Shown one piece after another: positions 56,001-64,000 of a DNA stretch of 64,000 nucleotides. The notes beneath the pieces are model-generated. The model saw nothing but the letters and a program-made list of their open reading frames with translations, was not told the DNA's origin and made no database searches. The translations under genes were made by a program, and so were the position numbers. Position 1 is the first letter of the stretch. Each line of letters begins with the position of its first letter. The stretch comes from Ophiura sarsii (taxonomy: Eukaryota > Echinodermata > Ophiuroidea > Amphilepidida > Ophiuridae), in the NCBI GenBank assembly GCA_035610835.1, contig CM069443.1:56375266-56439265 (forward strand), written 5' to 3'.

Positions 56001-58713
56001 TAATAATAACAAATAATATTTAAACCCATTTTTAAACGCCCACAAAACATTGCCTATGCGCTTTACGCAACTATTACAGTGTAATAGTTGTACAGTTGAC
56101 TGTAGAAAGAACAAAACAAAAACGAGAGAGTATAGCACAAAAAAACCCCACGACGTTCTGTTCACGCTGCAATCAATATAATACATGTACATCCGTTAAT
56201 CATGTTAATAGTGCTGCCACACCTGCCGCGATCAGGCCTTGCGCTTGCGTTGCCCTGAAAAATATATCAAAGCGCCAAGCAAACACATAAGAACCGATAG
56301 GCATGATAGGGAGAGAGTCCCCATGTAGCACGCAGGAAGAGCGTGGAAACATGCTATAATGTGTATTTTTTTAAAACAAAGGTAGGCTAGCTCTTAGTAC
56401 GCTCCTATCCCGCTTACCACATTTTCACGGCGCTCTTATTACGACCCATTGTGTTTCTACTTTAAAGTTTAGCGAGATCTCACTGTGCTTCCACTACGCT
56501 GTAAACATTCTTAGTGCGTCCAAGTCACTGTCTGCGTTACTAGTACGTTGTCGATACGTTTGCACAACGTTCTCTGAGAGTTCGAGTGATTGCACGAAGG
56601 TGTATTAGATTCAAGTCATCACCCCAAGTACAATACCAAACACCTGTTAAACTTATTAATCCAAGTGATTGGTCTCCACCCATGCATGTCTTCGTCTGAA
56701 GGATTATTTGAACTAATAACCCCGTGCAATCGCCCTATAAAGAGAGCATCCTGTCTGCTCAGTCTGTTTTGGGGTTTGACAAGTGAACAACATAATTATG
56801 AAAAGCTGTTTTGCAAAAGGGCTTACATCCACTTCTGCATGTTACTCATTTTGCATTAGTGAATTTGCATTGACTAGTCCATGGATTTAATCAAATGATT
56901 GTATGGCTGTGTTCATTACTGTTTTTATGACTTGGATTAGTGCCATGTAACATCATGAACATGTGGGGGTGGTCTGTAGGCCCTTTTGCACAAAAAAGCT
57001 CTTCATATACAGTACATAGAACGACATGAGAAGACTCATAGGCAAGGCTTTGTCAGCACCCAAGGACAGCGCTTTGAACAGAATGCCGAACCTACGCGCT
57101 TGTTTTGTTGTGCATGCACAAAACAAGCGCGGTGCACTGGCGCTAAAGGGCGACCACGGGGACCCTCTCACGTCCCAGCAAGTTCCCACTGCGTCACCGA
57201 GGGGTTCTTGTAGACATTGATGCGCTTGGCTTGGCGTTTTGATAATTTTTCAGCGTAGTGCAAGCGCCAGCCTGATCGCAGCAGAATGTGAAAGGGTTTT
57301 AGTGACTTTGATTTTTAAAATGACAATTTAAAGCAAGGAATTCCAGATGGTTGATGCAGCTACAGAGAAAGATCTGCTACCGTATGTAATTGTATTACAT
57401 GTTTGAAGAAGTTGAGATGAGGAACGTGGTGAGCGAGCAGGTTGAACATTGAATTATTCATAGTATTTCTACCTATTATACCTTTTGATATAAGTTACAG
57501 ACAGTATGTTAGCCTTGGTTCAAGGCGATACCTAACCCGTCCCCCCACCCCCACACGCCACCCACTCACCCCACACCCCACGACCTAACGTATCAACAAC
57601 TATAATAGCATATCACTAGCCCGACTCACCCGCAGGTTCTAGAAGCGAATGCTACCATTTAGCTGTCACTAATTGGTAACCTTGAAGTTGCAACAGTGAC
57701 TACAGTTTGTCAACGACAAGTGGCGACAAAGTCGCCAGCACCTGACGCAGGTGTATGACGGTGTGAATCAAACACCCACACAATCCGTTCGACCATACAC
57801 CTGCGTCATGTCGTGGCGACGAAGTCAACGAGCCCTTTTTCGTGATTGCACGCGACGACATCGCGGTGTGTTGTACCGGCAATGGATGGGAGTGGGAGGC
57901 TGTATTGTACCGGTATAAATGGGTGCGTGAATAGGGTCTGTGGTGGTGGTTGGAAGAGGGGATAAATAAGAACTTGATTTCAAGTCTAACTATAAACAGT
58001 ATGTTCGATGACGATTAAATAATTGCCAGACTTCATTCAATAAACGATTTTATTATTTTGTTTCTTTCTGTACTCAGAGGGCATCTTGACTCTGCATCAG
58101 CTATAACCAACTTTACACCTGACAGACACACCCTCTGACCACACCGACAAGGGTCTCAGTTCGAAAGATGAGTTGCAATATGTCGATGATGACGTGCAGT
58201 ACCACACCATCTCAGACAGTGTTGTCGAAGACGGTATGAACAGCCAAGACACTGTAAGGTCATCTCCCAAGTACGAGAGCGCAATTTGTGTAAAAGATCA
58301 ACCAATTAGTGTGTCCGGATCTTCGCACAACATGTCATCTGAAGAAGGCTGGGTAGAAAACAATCTGTATGCATCCACTGATCAAGACGACAACAAGAGA
58401 TCGCTCTCCAAGCACTGTAATTCGGTTTTGGTAAAAGATAAATCCAGCAAAACGGCTGATTTGTCACAGGACATATCGGGAGAAGGTTGGGTGGACAACA
58501 TTGTGTACGCATCCGCTGAAGAAGAGCGACGGAATCATGTTAATGATGTTGATAGGTCTTTGGAAGAAACCTCTGTAGCGAATGGTGAAAAGTTAGAACC
58601 CCTTTTATCTTCAATTAGAAAATGAGACTATTAATTCAGACCAAGGTTGGGTTGATAATACCATTTACGCTGGTTCTGATAGTGAAACTGACAAAGTGAC
58701 AGGAGACTGTTAG
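49789..58713 (+). CDS. Receptor-like membrane protein locus with CBM2-like ectodomain; frame interrupted
   Basis: Candidate exons: A 49789-50049 (signal peptide, CBM2-like), B 51330-51406 (then in-frame TAA), C 54794-55090, D 55701-55788 (TM), E about 58078 or 58160 to 58625/58713 (tail). C to D joins in frame (phase 1), and D ends in phase 2. A to B is phase 0, but B stops at TAA, and A to C is out of frame. The best acceptor for E (58077) gives a 20-residue tail, while an acceptor at 58159 gives the long tail. Layout: signal peptide, carbohydrate-binding-like segments, one TM helix, tyrosine-motif tail. It could be a live gene with exons I missed, a gene with sequence errors, or a young pseudogene. 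It lies in tandem with the SRCR-WSC-CCP gene. Confidence 0.5.
50526..50600. repeat. Near-perfect hairpin with 35-bp arms
   Basis: The core CGCCCTCCAGAGTTT is followed directly by AAACTCTGGAGGGCG, extended by TTTTCAGAAAAAAGTAAA and TTTACTTTTCTGGAAAA. In the intron after exon A. Confidence 0.9.
50661..51003. mobile_element. MITE with CCCGGGGGGTCACTC ends and 8-bp target duplication
   Basis: CCCGGGGGGTCACTCACATA is mirrored by TATGTGAGTGACCCCCCCGG at the right. Flanks agtaactt (50653-50660 and 51004-51011) are identical. The interior repeats ACGCCATTATGGGTATGAAA. Confidence 0.88.
51330..51409 (+). CDS. Exon B candidate: SCQQMGTGTVHVTKTGRYFD, then stop
   Basis: Acceptor cattttcag after a long T tract, in phase with exon A. 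Encodes 26 residues ending YENYFE before TAA (51408-51410 region). GRYFDYEN echoes CPYFVLEN in exon C. Using it as the last exon would give a secreted protein of about 113 residues. No good donor lies before the stop. Confidence 0.4.
51860..53105. repeat. Inverted pair with poly-G / poly-C (GGTACCGCGCCATTTTG)
   Basis: A G run (51860-51881) ends in GGTACCGCGCCATTTTG. Its exact 17-bp reverse complement precedes a C run at 53067-53105. The 1.2 kb between holds a SINE head and no gene. It may be the ends of one element. Confidence 0.65.
52227..52300 (+). mobile_element. tRNA-derived SINE head
   Basis: A box TTAGTGTAGTGGATAG and B box GGTTCGAGCCCC at tRNA spacing; the acceptor ends do not pair, so it is not a functional tRNA. 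Confidence 0.6.
53106..54125. other. Intronic stretch without recognised exon
   Basis: Frames of up to 95 codons exist but show no family motif. It is the most likely place for a missing exon between B and C; I could not identify one. Confidence 0.3.
54128..54581. mobile_element. Complete MITE, TAAACTGCTCAAAAAAAGTT ends
   Basis: The left end is mirrored by ACTTTTTGAGCAGTTTA at the right. Both arms carry GGGATATGTTCATT / AATGAACATATCCC. A half copy lies at 548-753. Confidence 0.82.
54794..55090 (+). CDS. Exon C: ectodomain, CBM2-like C-terminal half
   Basis: Acceptor tttattacag, donor AAAAT|gtaagt, phase 1 at both ends. Encodes 99 residues: DETPPPRLCPYFVLEN, then SAEELFPGDNLELEFIASG, then a Cys pair (CHC) and a Ser/Thr-rich stretch before the TM exon. 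LxPGDxLELEFIASG matches the second half of CBM2-like modules. The last 20 bases and the donor are duplicated downstream (55159). Confidence 0.65.
55071..55245. repeat. 88-bp tandem duplication containing the 5' splice site of exon C
   Basis: 'gttttccgacaaggaaaaat' then GTAAGTG begins at 55071 and again at 55159. The copies are nearly identical (gaatac versus gattac). Only the first donor keeps the frame, since read-through meets TGA at once. Confidence 0.9.
55701..55788 (+). CDS. Exon D: transmembrane segment
   Basis: Acceptor ttttccaaaaag, donor TCAAG|gtatgt. Encodes SPGVIVGIIFGIILLCVICA continuing to LVIYLLLVS, one clear TM helix, joined in phase 1 from exon C. Ends in phase 2, like the TM exon of the SRCR-WSC-CCP gene. 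Confidence 0.78.
55995..56060. repeat. AATAAT-rich retroelement end
   Basis: AATAATAATAAC followed by 'tatgcgctttacgc', similar in style to 9736-9800. Confidence 0.4.
56223..57284. mobile_element. 1.06-kb element with CTGCCGCGATCAGG ends
   Basis: CTGCCGCGATCAGG with CTTGCGCTTGCG (left) is mirrored by CCTGATCGCAGCAG (right), about 60 bp of imperfect arm. Inside are a MITE copy (56815-57005) and a perfect hairpin CGCGCTTGTTTTG...CAAAACAAGCGCG (57095-57131). Confidence 0.65.
57719..57835. repeat. Inverted repeat around TGACGCAGGTGTATG
   Basis: TGACGCAGGTGTATG (57744) and CATACACCTGCGTCA (57794) pair, with further imperfect pairing of flanking GTGGCGACAAAGTCG-type words. Intronic. Confidence 0.7.
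58078..58625 (+). CDS. Exon E: cytoplasmic tail with ITIM-type and GWVxNxxYA motifs
   Basis: Two acceptors are possible. 'ctttctgtactcag' (58077) gives RGHLDSASAITNF and a stop after 20 residues. 'gggtctcag' (58159), in phase with exon D, gives SSKDELQYVDDD and 154 residues to the TGA at 58623. The long tail has VQYHTI (58194-58211, fits the ITIM consensus V-x-Y-x-x-I), then two units of about 45 residues each ending EGWVENNLYAS (58344) and EGWVDNIVYAS (58482). A third unit, QGWVDNTIYAG (58642), is in the next frame and would end at 58713. Confidence 0.6.
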
Positions 58714-59585
58714 TATAGGGCCAGTATCATAGACATTATAAATTCCGTATGTTTATCAAAAGCAATGTTGAACTTGATTCTGTAACTTCATGATATAAGG
58801 GTTGAGAAAAAAATAGTGTTGAATTTTTTGGTTCGAGGTATCTCTTAGATGCTTAGATCAAATATGGAATGTGTACGTGAAGTTTGTTAAAAAAAACCTG
58901 GGATGATTTGAGTTTTTTTATAATTTTATTCGCCGATTTATCACTTTGCATCCCAGCCTCATTACTTAAAATTAGGTGGTGAAATTAATACTTCCAGATT
59001 CAGCGGCATTTACTGAAAAAATGTAATCGGTGATACTCCCTTGATATTCAGATATGTTATATAAAATAAGCGTTGAAAGATTGCAAAATTTCATTATTTT
59101 TTTTTAATAGGCCGACAATTGTGTGTAAAGCCTATGGGGAGCGAATTAGTTTTGTGATCCCCGAATGACTATAAACGGATGTTGTTGAGTAATATCGACT
59201 AAGTGCCCGACCGAGTAAGAGTTCGAGTCTGAGTTACTCGTTTAATACGTTGTATCAAAGCGTCATTGTATCCTAATTAAATTACGAGCATGACGTCACT
59301 CTGTGTTCTATCAATAATGAGACACATAATGTACGCAGTATTCGGTTTGATCGCCCAAGAACTTACGTCAGCGCATAATATAATCACCCCTACGTGTTTA
59401 GGCTAGCCTAAAACAGATTACTCTTACGTCACGTTCGTACGTACTTCAAGTAGAATGTAGAATATAACATGTTAAACGACACTCCTATGTAGCGATAGCA
59501 TTTTAATGTTGTTCTTACAATATATTAAAGGGCGTTTCTTATTGCTGTTCGTTATCTTAAATATGCTATACTTAATAATTACAAC
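58714..59585. other. Flank downstream of the second receptor locus
   Basis: Probable 3' untranslated and intergenic sequence; no feature recognised. Confidence 0.3.
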
Positions 59586-59587
59586 TT

Positions 59588-59812
59588 TACTAACTCTCTT
59601 AAATTTTGCGATTGCCTATCTCAATCAAAAAGATTGATATTTCAATCTACTGTCGATTGTGATAAGGGACAAATCTTATTTGATTGAATATTCAGTGGAG
59701 TGATTTGAACGTTCAATCTTTGTGTAAAAGGCAATCCAAAAACTGATTTCAATCTATTTTTCAATCTATTTAGATTGGCTAATTTCAATCGGCCAATTTA
59801 AGAGAGTAATTT
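59588..59812. mobile_element. Foldback element saturated with CAATC/GATTG
   Basis: ACTCTCTTAAATT (59593) is mirrored by AATTTAAGAGAGT (59795-59807). The roughly 190-bp interior has twelve CAATC or GATTG words in mixed orientation. Confidence 0.78.
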
Positions 59813-60495
59813 TATCTCAAAATGAGGTATGCGGGATGTTTTATGATTGTTTCTGGGAGACATTGACGTGCTGAATACAAATCTGGATGATGCCAACTCA
59901 TATCGGTTGAGCGTATTGAGAAATAAAGGGGTACAATTCTGGCAGGGGGATATATATTACTTTACAGAAACTAATAATATATATCAAACTGTAGCTCTTC
60001 GTTTACTGATCACAAAAATATATAGTTGGACATGGTTATTACTTACATTATTGAAGTTTATATGGCAAAGTTAAGTTGGGGTGTTACATATACACTTTAA
60101 ACTGTAATATCTCCGCAACGGAATGAGATACGAACTTCAAATACAAACCAAAAGTTGTATTTTTACCGTACGGGTACAACACGTTTCTGCAAATATCTCA
60201 TTCATTGTTTTTTGTGTGCTTATTATTCTGATAGAAAATAATAAAATCGCGAAGTAAAATCTTGAAAAGGATACAATGCATTATTGTTTTGTCGGTTTCT
60301 TTTCAATCTGTAAAATAAAAAAAAATAAAAAAAATCGCTTTTGTAAATCCTGCTAAGGCTATTATGACTAATTGTATATTGTTGCTTAAAAAGCAGAAAA
60401 GATAAAATGTCCTACACAAGGACAAATATTTATTTATGACTCAATAGTGTGTGATTAGTTCTTCATTAATGCTCTGAATAAAATTTAGTTGAACA

Positions 60496-60722
60496 ATTAC
60501 CCAATCAAATAATGACGTACGTGTGACGGAAGGAAAACTTGACAGCCTAGGGTTATTCATATAAGGCTGATGCAATCGATTCGTAGTTCTAAGCTTCATT
60601 ATTTCTCAATGTATTTTAGTTTAAAAATCTTACCAATTAAATAATGAAGCTTTTACGTAAAACATGAAAAGCGTATTCAAATAAGGCTGGTGTCATCGAC
60701 TCGTAGTTTAAAGTCATTATGA
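60496..60722. repeat. Direct repeat pair of about 110 bp
   Basis: Shared blocks 'caat[ct]aaataatga', 'attca[ta]ataaggctg' and 'tcga[tc]tcgtagtt' at about 60500-60605 and 60635-60720. Confidence 0.75.
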
Positions 60723-60772
60723 TCTTTACAGATCAGTGACCGCACCACTGTGTTATACACTTATTTAGCCTG

Positions 60773-61278
60773 TACACACTAAAAACGACGGGGTCAAAAT
60801 ATTGACCCTCTTATGGGGTCAGTTTTATTTAACCCGATTCGTGGTTAAATCAACCACTGTCGGGGTCATTTGGCATCATATTGAAATGACCCCTAAAAGG
60901 GTCATATTTAAATGACCCTAAATATAGTCATGAATGACCTAGTCATTAAAGACCCTAAATATATATGACCCTAAATATAGTCATTTTCAACCACGTTCCG
61001 GGGTCATTTGCTAATCGGGATATACCGTTATCAAAATGACCCCTGAATATGGTCATTTTTTGACCCTAATATAGTCAGAGAGAAAAAGAGAAATATAGTC
61101 CTTTGACCCCAAGGATAGTCATTTTTAACCACAATTTGGGTGACATTTTTCACTAGATCACCGGGGTCAAATTTGACCCTTTTTTAGTCGGTGCATAGTT
61201 GACTCAGTAAGCGGGGTTAAAAATGACCCTTTTGTGGTTGAATTTTGACCACGTATTTTTAAGATTTTTTAGTGTGTA
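60773..61278. mobile_element. Foldback element saturated with GACCC/GGGTC
   Basis: TACACACTAAAAA at the left is mirrored by TTTTTAGTGTGTA at the right. The 480-bp interior has at least a dozen GACCC or GGGTC words, many as AAATGACCCTAAATATAGTC, plus AACCAC/GTGGTT words. Confidence 0.82.
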
Positions 61279-61284
61279 GTGGAC

Positions 61285-62720
61285 ACGGGGCCGTTTATGT
61301 CATTTTCAGTGGTAAAGGGGCAACCCTTCATGGATATTTAGAGCCAAATTAATAATAGACCAGTGGCAACCTACTTTAGAGCTCTTTTCAGAGCCACCAA
61401 GCGATCTAGACGAGTCTGTTTTATGTAAGCGCGGAACGTGCGAAAAATACGCAAGTTTTACCTATATATGGTGTTCAATGTTCAAATAAATGTAAACATT
61501 ACAGACCTAATAGGATTTCAGGCCACATACTACCCGCCACTCCCTGTACCCGCCCACCCATACCATTGTTCTCTTTCGTCTCAGGGAAAAGCATGCTGAC
61601 AGTATTACCCCAAAAATATTCTAGTACAGAGATTATGATCTATATGGTCACGCGTTATGAACTCGCAATAGGGTAGTGCTGTAATACACTTTTTAGTTTC
61701 ATGCTGTTATATTCATTAATTTTAAAACCACAAAAGCTATCTCAATAAATTTGGTATCATTTTAAAGCCCTAATAACAAGCGATCTGCCTGCAAAATTAC
61801 ATAGGGATAGATAATAAATACCGAAATGGAATAATAGCTGTTTGGAGTTTGGGGACCTGGGGTGGTGCCGGAAAGGGTGCCGCCTGTACAAACTCAATGG
61901 GGATAATCCCATGCTTTGTTCTTTTTACAATAACTAGCAGTAACTAGTCATCCCCTAATGTTACAAGCACCATTCTGGTCCCATTTCAAAGGATATTTAG
62001 TAGTCTTTATGTAAACGGTTCAACAGACTTGTCAACTATTTGTAACAACTAAATAATTATGGATAAGACCATGATCATCAGCTTTCTTCCTATTCGCTAC
62101 ACAGTCAACATGAATAATCAGCCTCAATTTACCGGATTTATAAATATGACTATAACAGAAAAAGTGTTCAACCTATGATAGCAAAAGTAAATACATTTTT
62201 GGAAAGCTTGTGACTAGAGGAATTCAGGAATGCTGTTTAGATCAAGGAAGGGTTCATCATTAAAAAATATTTCTGAAAATTCTCAAAATATATAAATCAA
62301 AATTGGAGATATTCACTAGCCGGTAAAATTACCTTACCGACGTAGTAACCTATGACAATTATATATCATCTGATGGGTAATTTCATGAGGTATTCAAATT
62401 TGTAAAGTAAATAATGATAGGGGTGGGTAAAAAAAATAATATTGATCTCAAATTAAAAATTGAAGAAAAAAAATCGGATAATTTTACCAACATTGTGAAT
62501 CATACCATTTCAATCCTTAGTCATACTATAATTCCAATGGCATATTTGGTTTCCTCGTGCAATTTCCCTTCAGAAAACGTATACTTTTACTACCTCAGGG
62601 TATACAAGCAAATATAATTGTGTAAAGTTAAAATAATGTCGCGAAAGCCAAAATTCGTGTGTAACACGAAAGGAGGCGAGTTCAAAACACATGGCCATAT
62701 TGAAATGTCGAATAAGAACT
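61285..62720. other. A-T rich intergenic stretch
   Basis: No coding region, RNA gene or clear repeat recognised. Confidence 0.3.
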
Positions 62721-62728
62721 GATACTAT

Positions 62729-63262
62729 GAGCGTGTTTCTGCTAGGGCATTGCACAAAAAGTAAACGCTAATAAAAGTTTCAATCGGTCAGTTTTTAATC
62801 CCCCCCCCCCCCCCTGTTTCTACTCGCGAAAAGTTACCGCTAAGTTTATCGATCCTAGACGATGTGCCACGACATTTGACCTTTTGTAATACTAAACAAT
62901 GCCACCGCACCTGAAAAAGATTGCTTCACAATAACGTGTATAACCCAGCGTGACACGGTTCACGGCGCAAACCGCTAAGAATCGCCTTTCTGTTTCTATT
63001 GGGTTTATTGCCGATTATTGCCGATTATTGCCGGTTCCGAACCTGGTTTGTGAAGGTTTTGGGATTACCAAAAATACCGATTATTGCCGGGTTCTGCTTG
63101 TTTGGCAAACTTAGCTAGCGTTTATAAGCGGTTTCTTCCCCAGCTGGCCCTTGTAGTGGGCTTTTTGGGATTACCAAAAATACCGATTATTCTGGGTTCT
63201 ACCTGTTTCTACTGGGCAAACTTAGCGTTTATTAGCGGTTTCTTCCCCAGCTTGGCCCTTGT
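62729..63262. mobile_element. Decayed relative of the GAGCGTGTTTCTGCT element with internal duplication
   Basis: Starts GAGCGTGTTTCTGCTAGGG like the element at 24866. Has a poly-C (62801-62814), 'ccgattattgcc' repeats, and two copies about 115 bp apart of a block from 'gggattaccaaaaataccga' to 'gcggtttcttccccagc' (63060 and 63170). Confidence 0.65.
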
Positions 63263-63444
63263 AGTGGCTGTTGTGACACAAAACTAAAGTTGTGTGACAT
63301 ATGCTAAAAATTGCAAAAATCACATGGATTTTCTTTAAAACATTTTTAGCATTAAAACTATACATTTCATTATACATACAAAAGAATACATTTCCTAAAA
63401 GCATACAATTTTCCAAATCTCACAATGTCAATATCAAGGTCATT

Positions 63445-64000
63445 ATGCAGGGTGGGTAGATATTATATAGGGTACAAACATCAAGAAATGCATTAAAAAT
63501 ACAACATGTTCACTGGTCATTTACATACCTAAGATAAAATTATAATGTATTAAGCTGCATAATTCAAAAGTTTACACTTGTATTACAAAGACAAATGTTG
63601 CCACCTTTATCTTTAGTTTTAAAGGATACCTTATACAGGGTGGTCAAAATTTGTAATAATATAAGTATGTGAAAACGTATTTCTGAAATAAAGTTAACCG
63701 TTATCATAATTTAGTGTCATAATAAATTTTGAATTGACGTTTTGTAATAATATTGCACCAAACACAAATATATGACCAATTATCACCATGTTATACAGGG
63801 TGTAACAAGCGAAATGCACATGTATGATCGAGTCCTCAAGCCACGCGTTTCTTCACTTTTTGCTTCTACTTTGATGAAAGCAATGATAATGAAATGAAGT
63901 AAAGCACACATGAAATGATCATGTTACAATTAGAAATGTTGCCTGGATATACATGTACATACTAAATTTAATATGGCCAATCAGATCACATACAGGGTGT
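63445..64000. repeat. Four direct CAGGGTG words at the right edge
   Basis: ATGCAGGGTGGG (about 63446), TATACAGGGTGG (63633), TATACAGGGTG (63792) and CATACAGGGTG (63989) occur in the same orientation at 160-200 base spacing. The same TACAGGGTG starts the TA-flanked element at 20992. The edge may hold stacked transposon ends; the window ends before this can be resolved. Confidence 0.45.

Overview
The window looks like nuclear DNA of a marine deuterostome, most likely an echinoderm or another ambulacrarian. It has intron-containing genes with GT..AG splice sites, SRCR, WSC and CCP (Sushi) ectodomains, C2H2 zinc-finger genes, CR1-like retrotransposon pieces, tRNA-derived SINEs, frequent 'taggcctat' words and a very heavy load of non-autonomous DNA transposons and long G tracts. 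The species call is inference; no rRNA or mitochondrial marker is present.

Layout. 1-6.3 kb: the 3' end of a CR1-like element, a MITE fragment, two SINE heads and a G/T-rich minisatellite. 6.37-7.84 kb: a 15-finger C2H2 gene (+). 8-12.5 kb: repeats. 12.56-14.33 kb (-) and 19.06-20.71 kb (+): two paralogous C2H2 genes pointing away from each other. They share an N-terminal four-cysteine module (NFCxxCGxxRVRDVKxQLE...LCxIC), an acidic/basic spacer, and 8 or 9 fingers. 21-26.7 kb: an intergenic transposon belt (a Tc1/mariner-like relic, an RT fragment, hAT-like MITEs with 8-bp target duplications, nested foldback elements).

27.07-42.12 kb (+): an eight-exon gene that can only be seen by joining exons. 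All junctions are GT..AG and in frame. It encodes a 567-residue type I membrane protein: signal peptide, one SRCR, one WSC, one CCP, a short stalk, one TM segment and a 205-residue cytoplasmic tail. 49.79-58.7 kb (+): a second membrane-receptor-like locus: a signal-peptide exon with a CBM2-like segment, another ectodomain exon, a TM exon and a tail exon with an ITIM-type VQYHTI and repeated GWV[DE]NxxYA motifs. Its reading frame is interrupted in several places, so it is a gene with missing or alternative exons, an assembly with indels, or a recent pseudogene.

Working together: the two membrane genes lie in tandem, have ectodomains of families known for binding carbohydrate or microbial ligands, and carry Tyr-bearing tails. 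Together they suggest a small cluster of surface recognition receptors (inference). The introns and flanks hold a striking group of foldback elements whose interiors are saturated with one short motif in both orientations (TGTTC, TACG, TACGCA, CAATC, GACCC).
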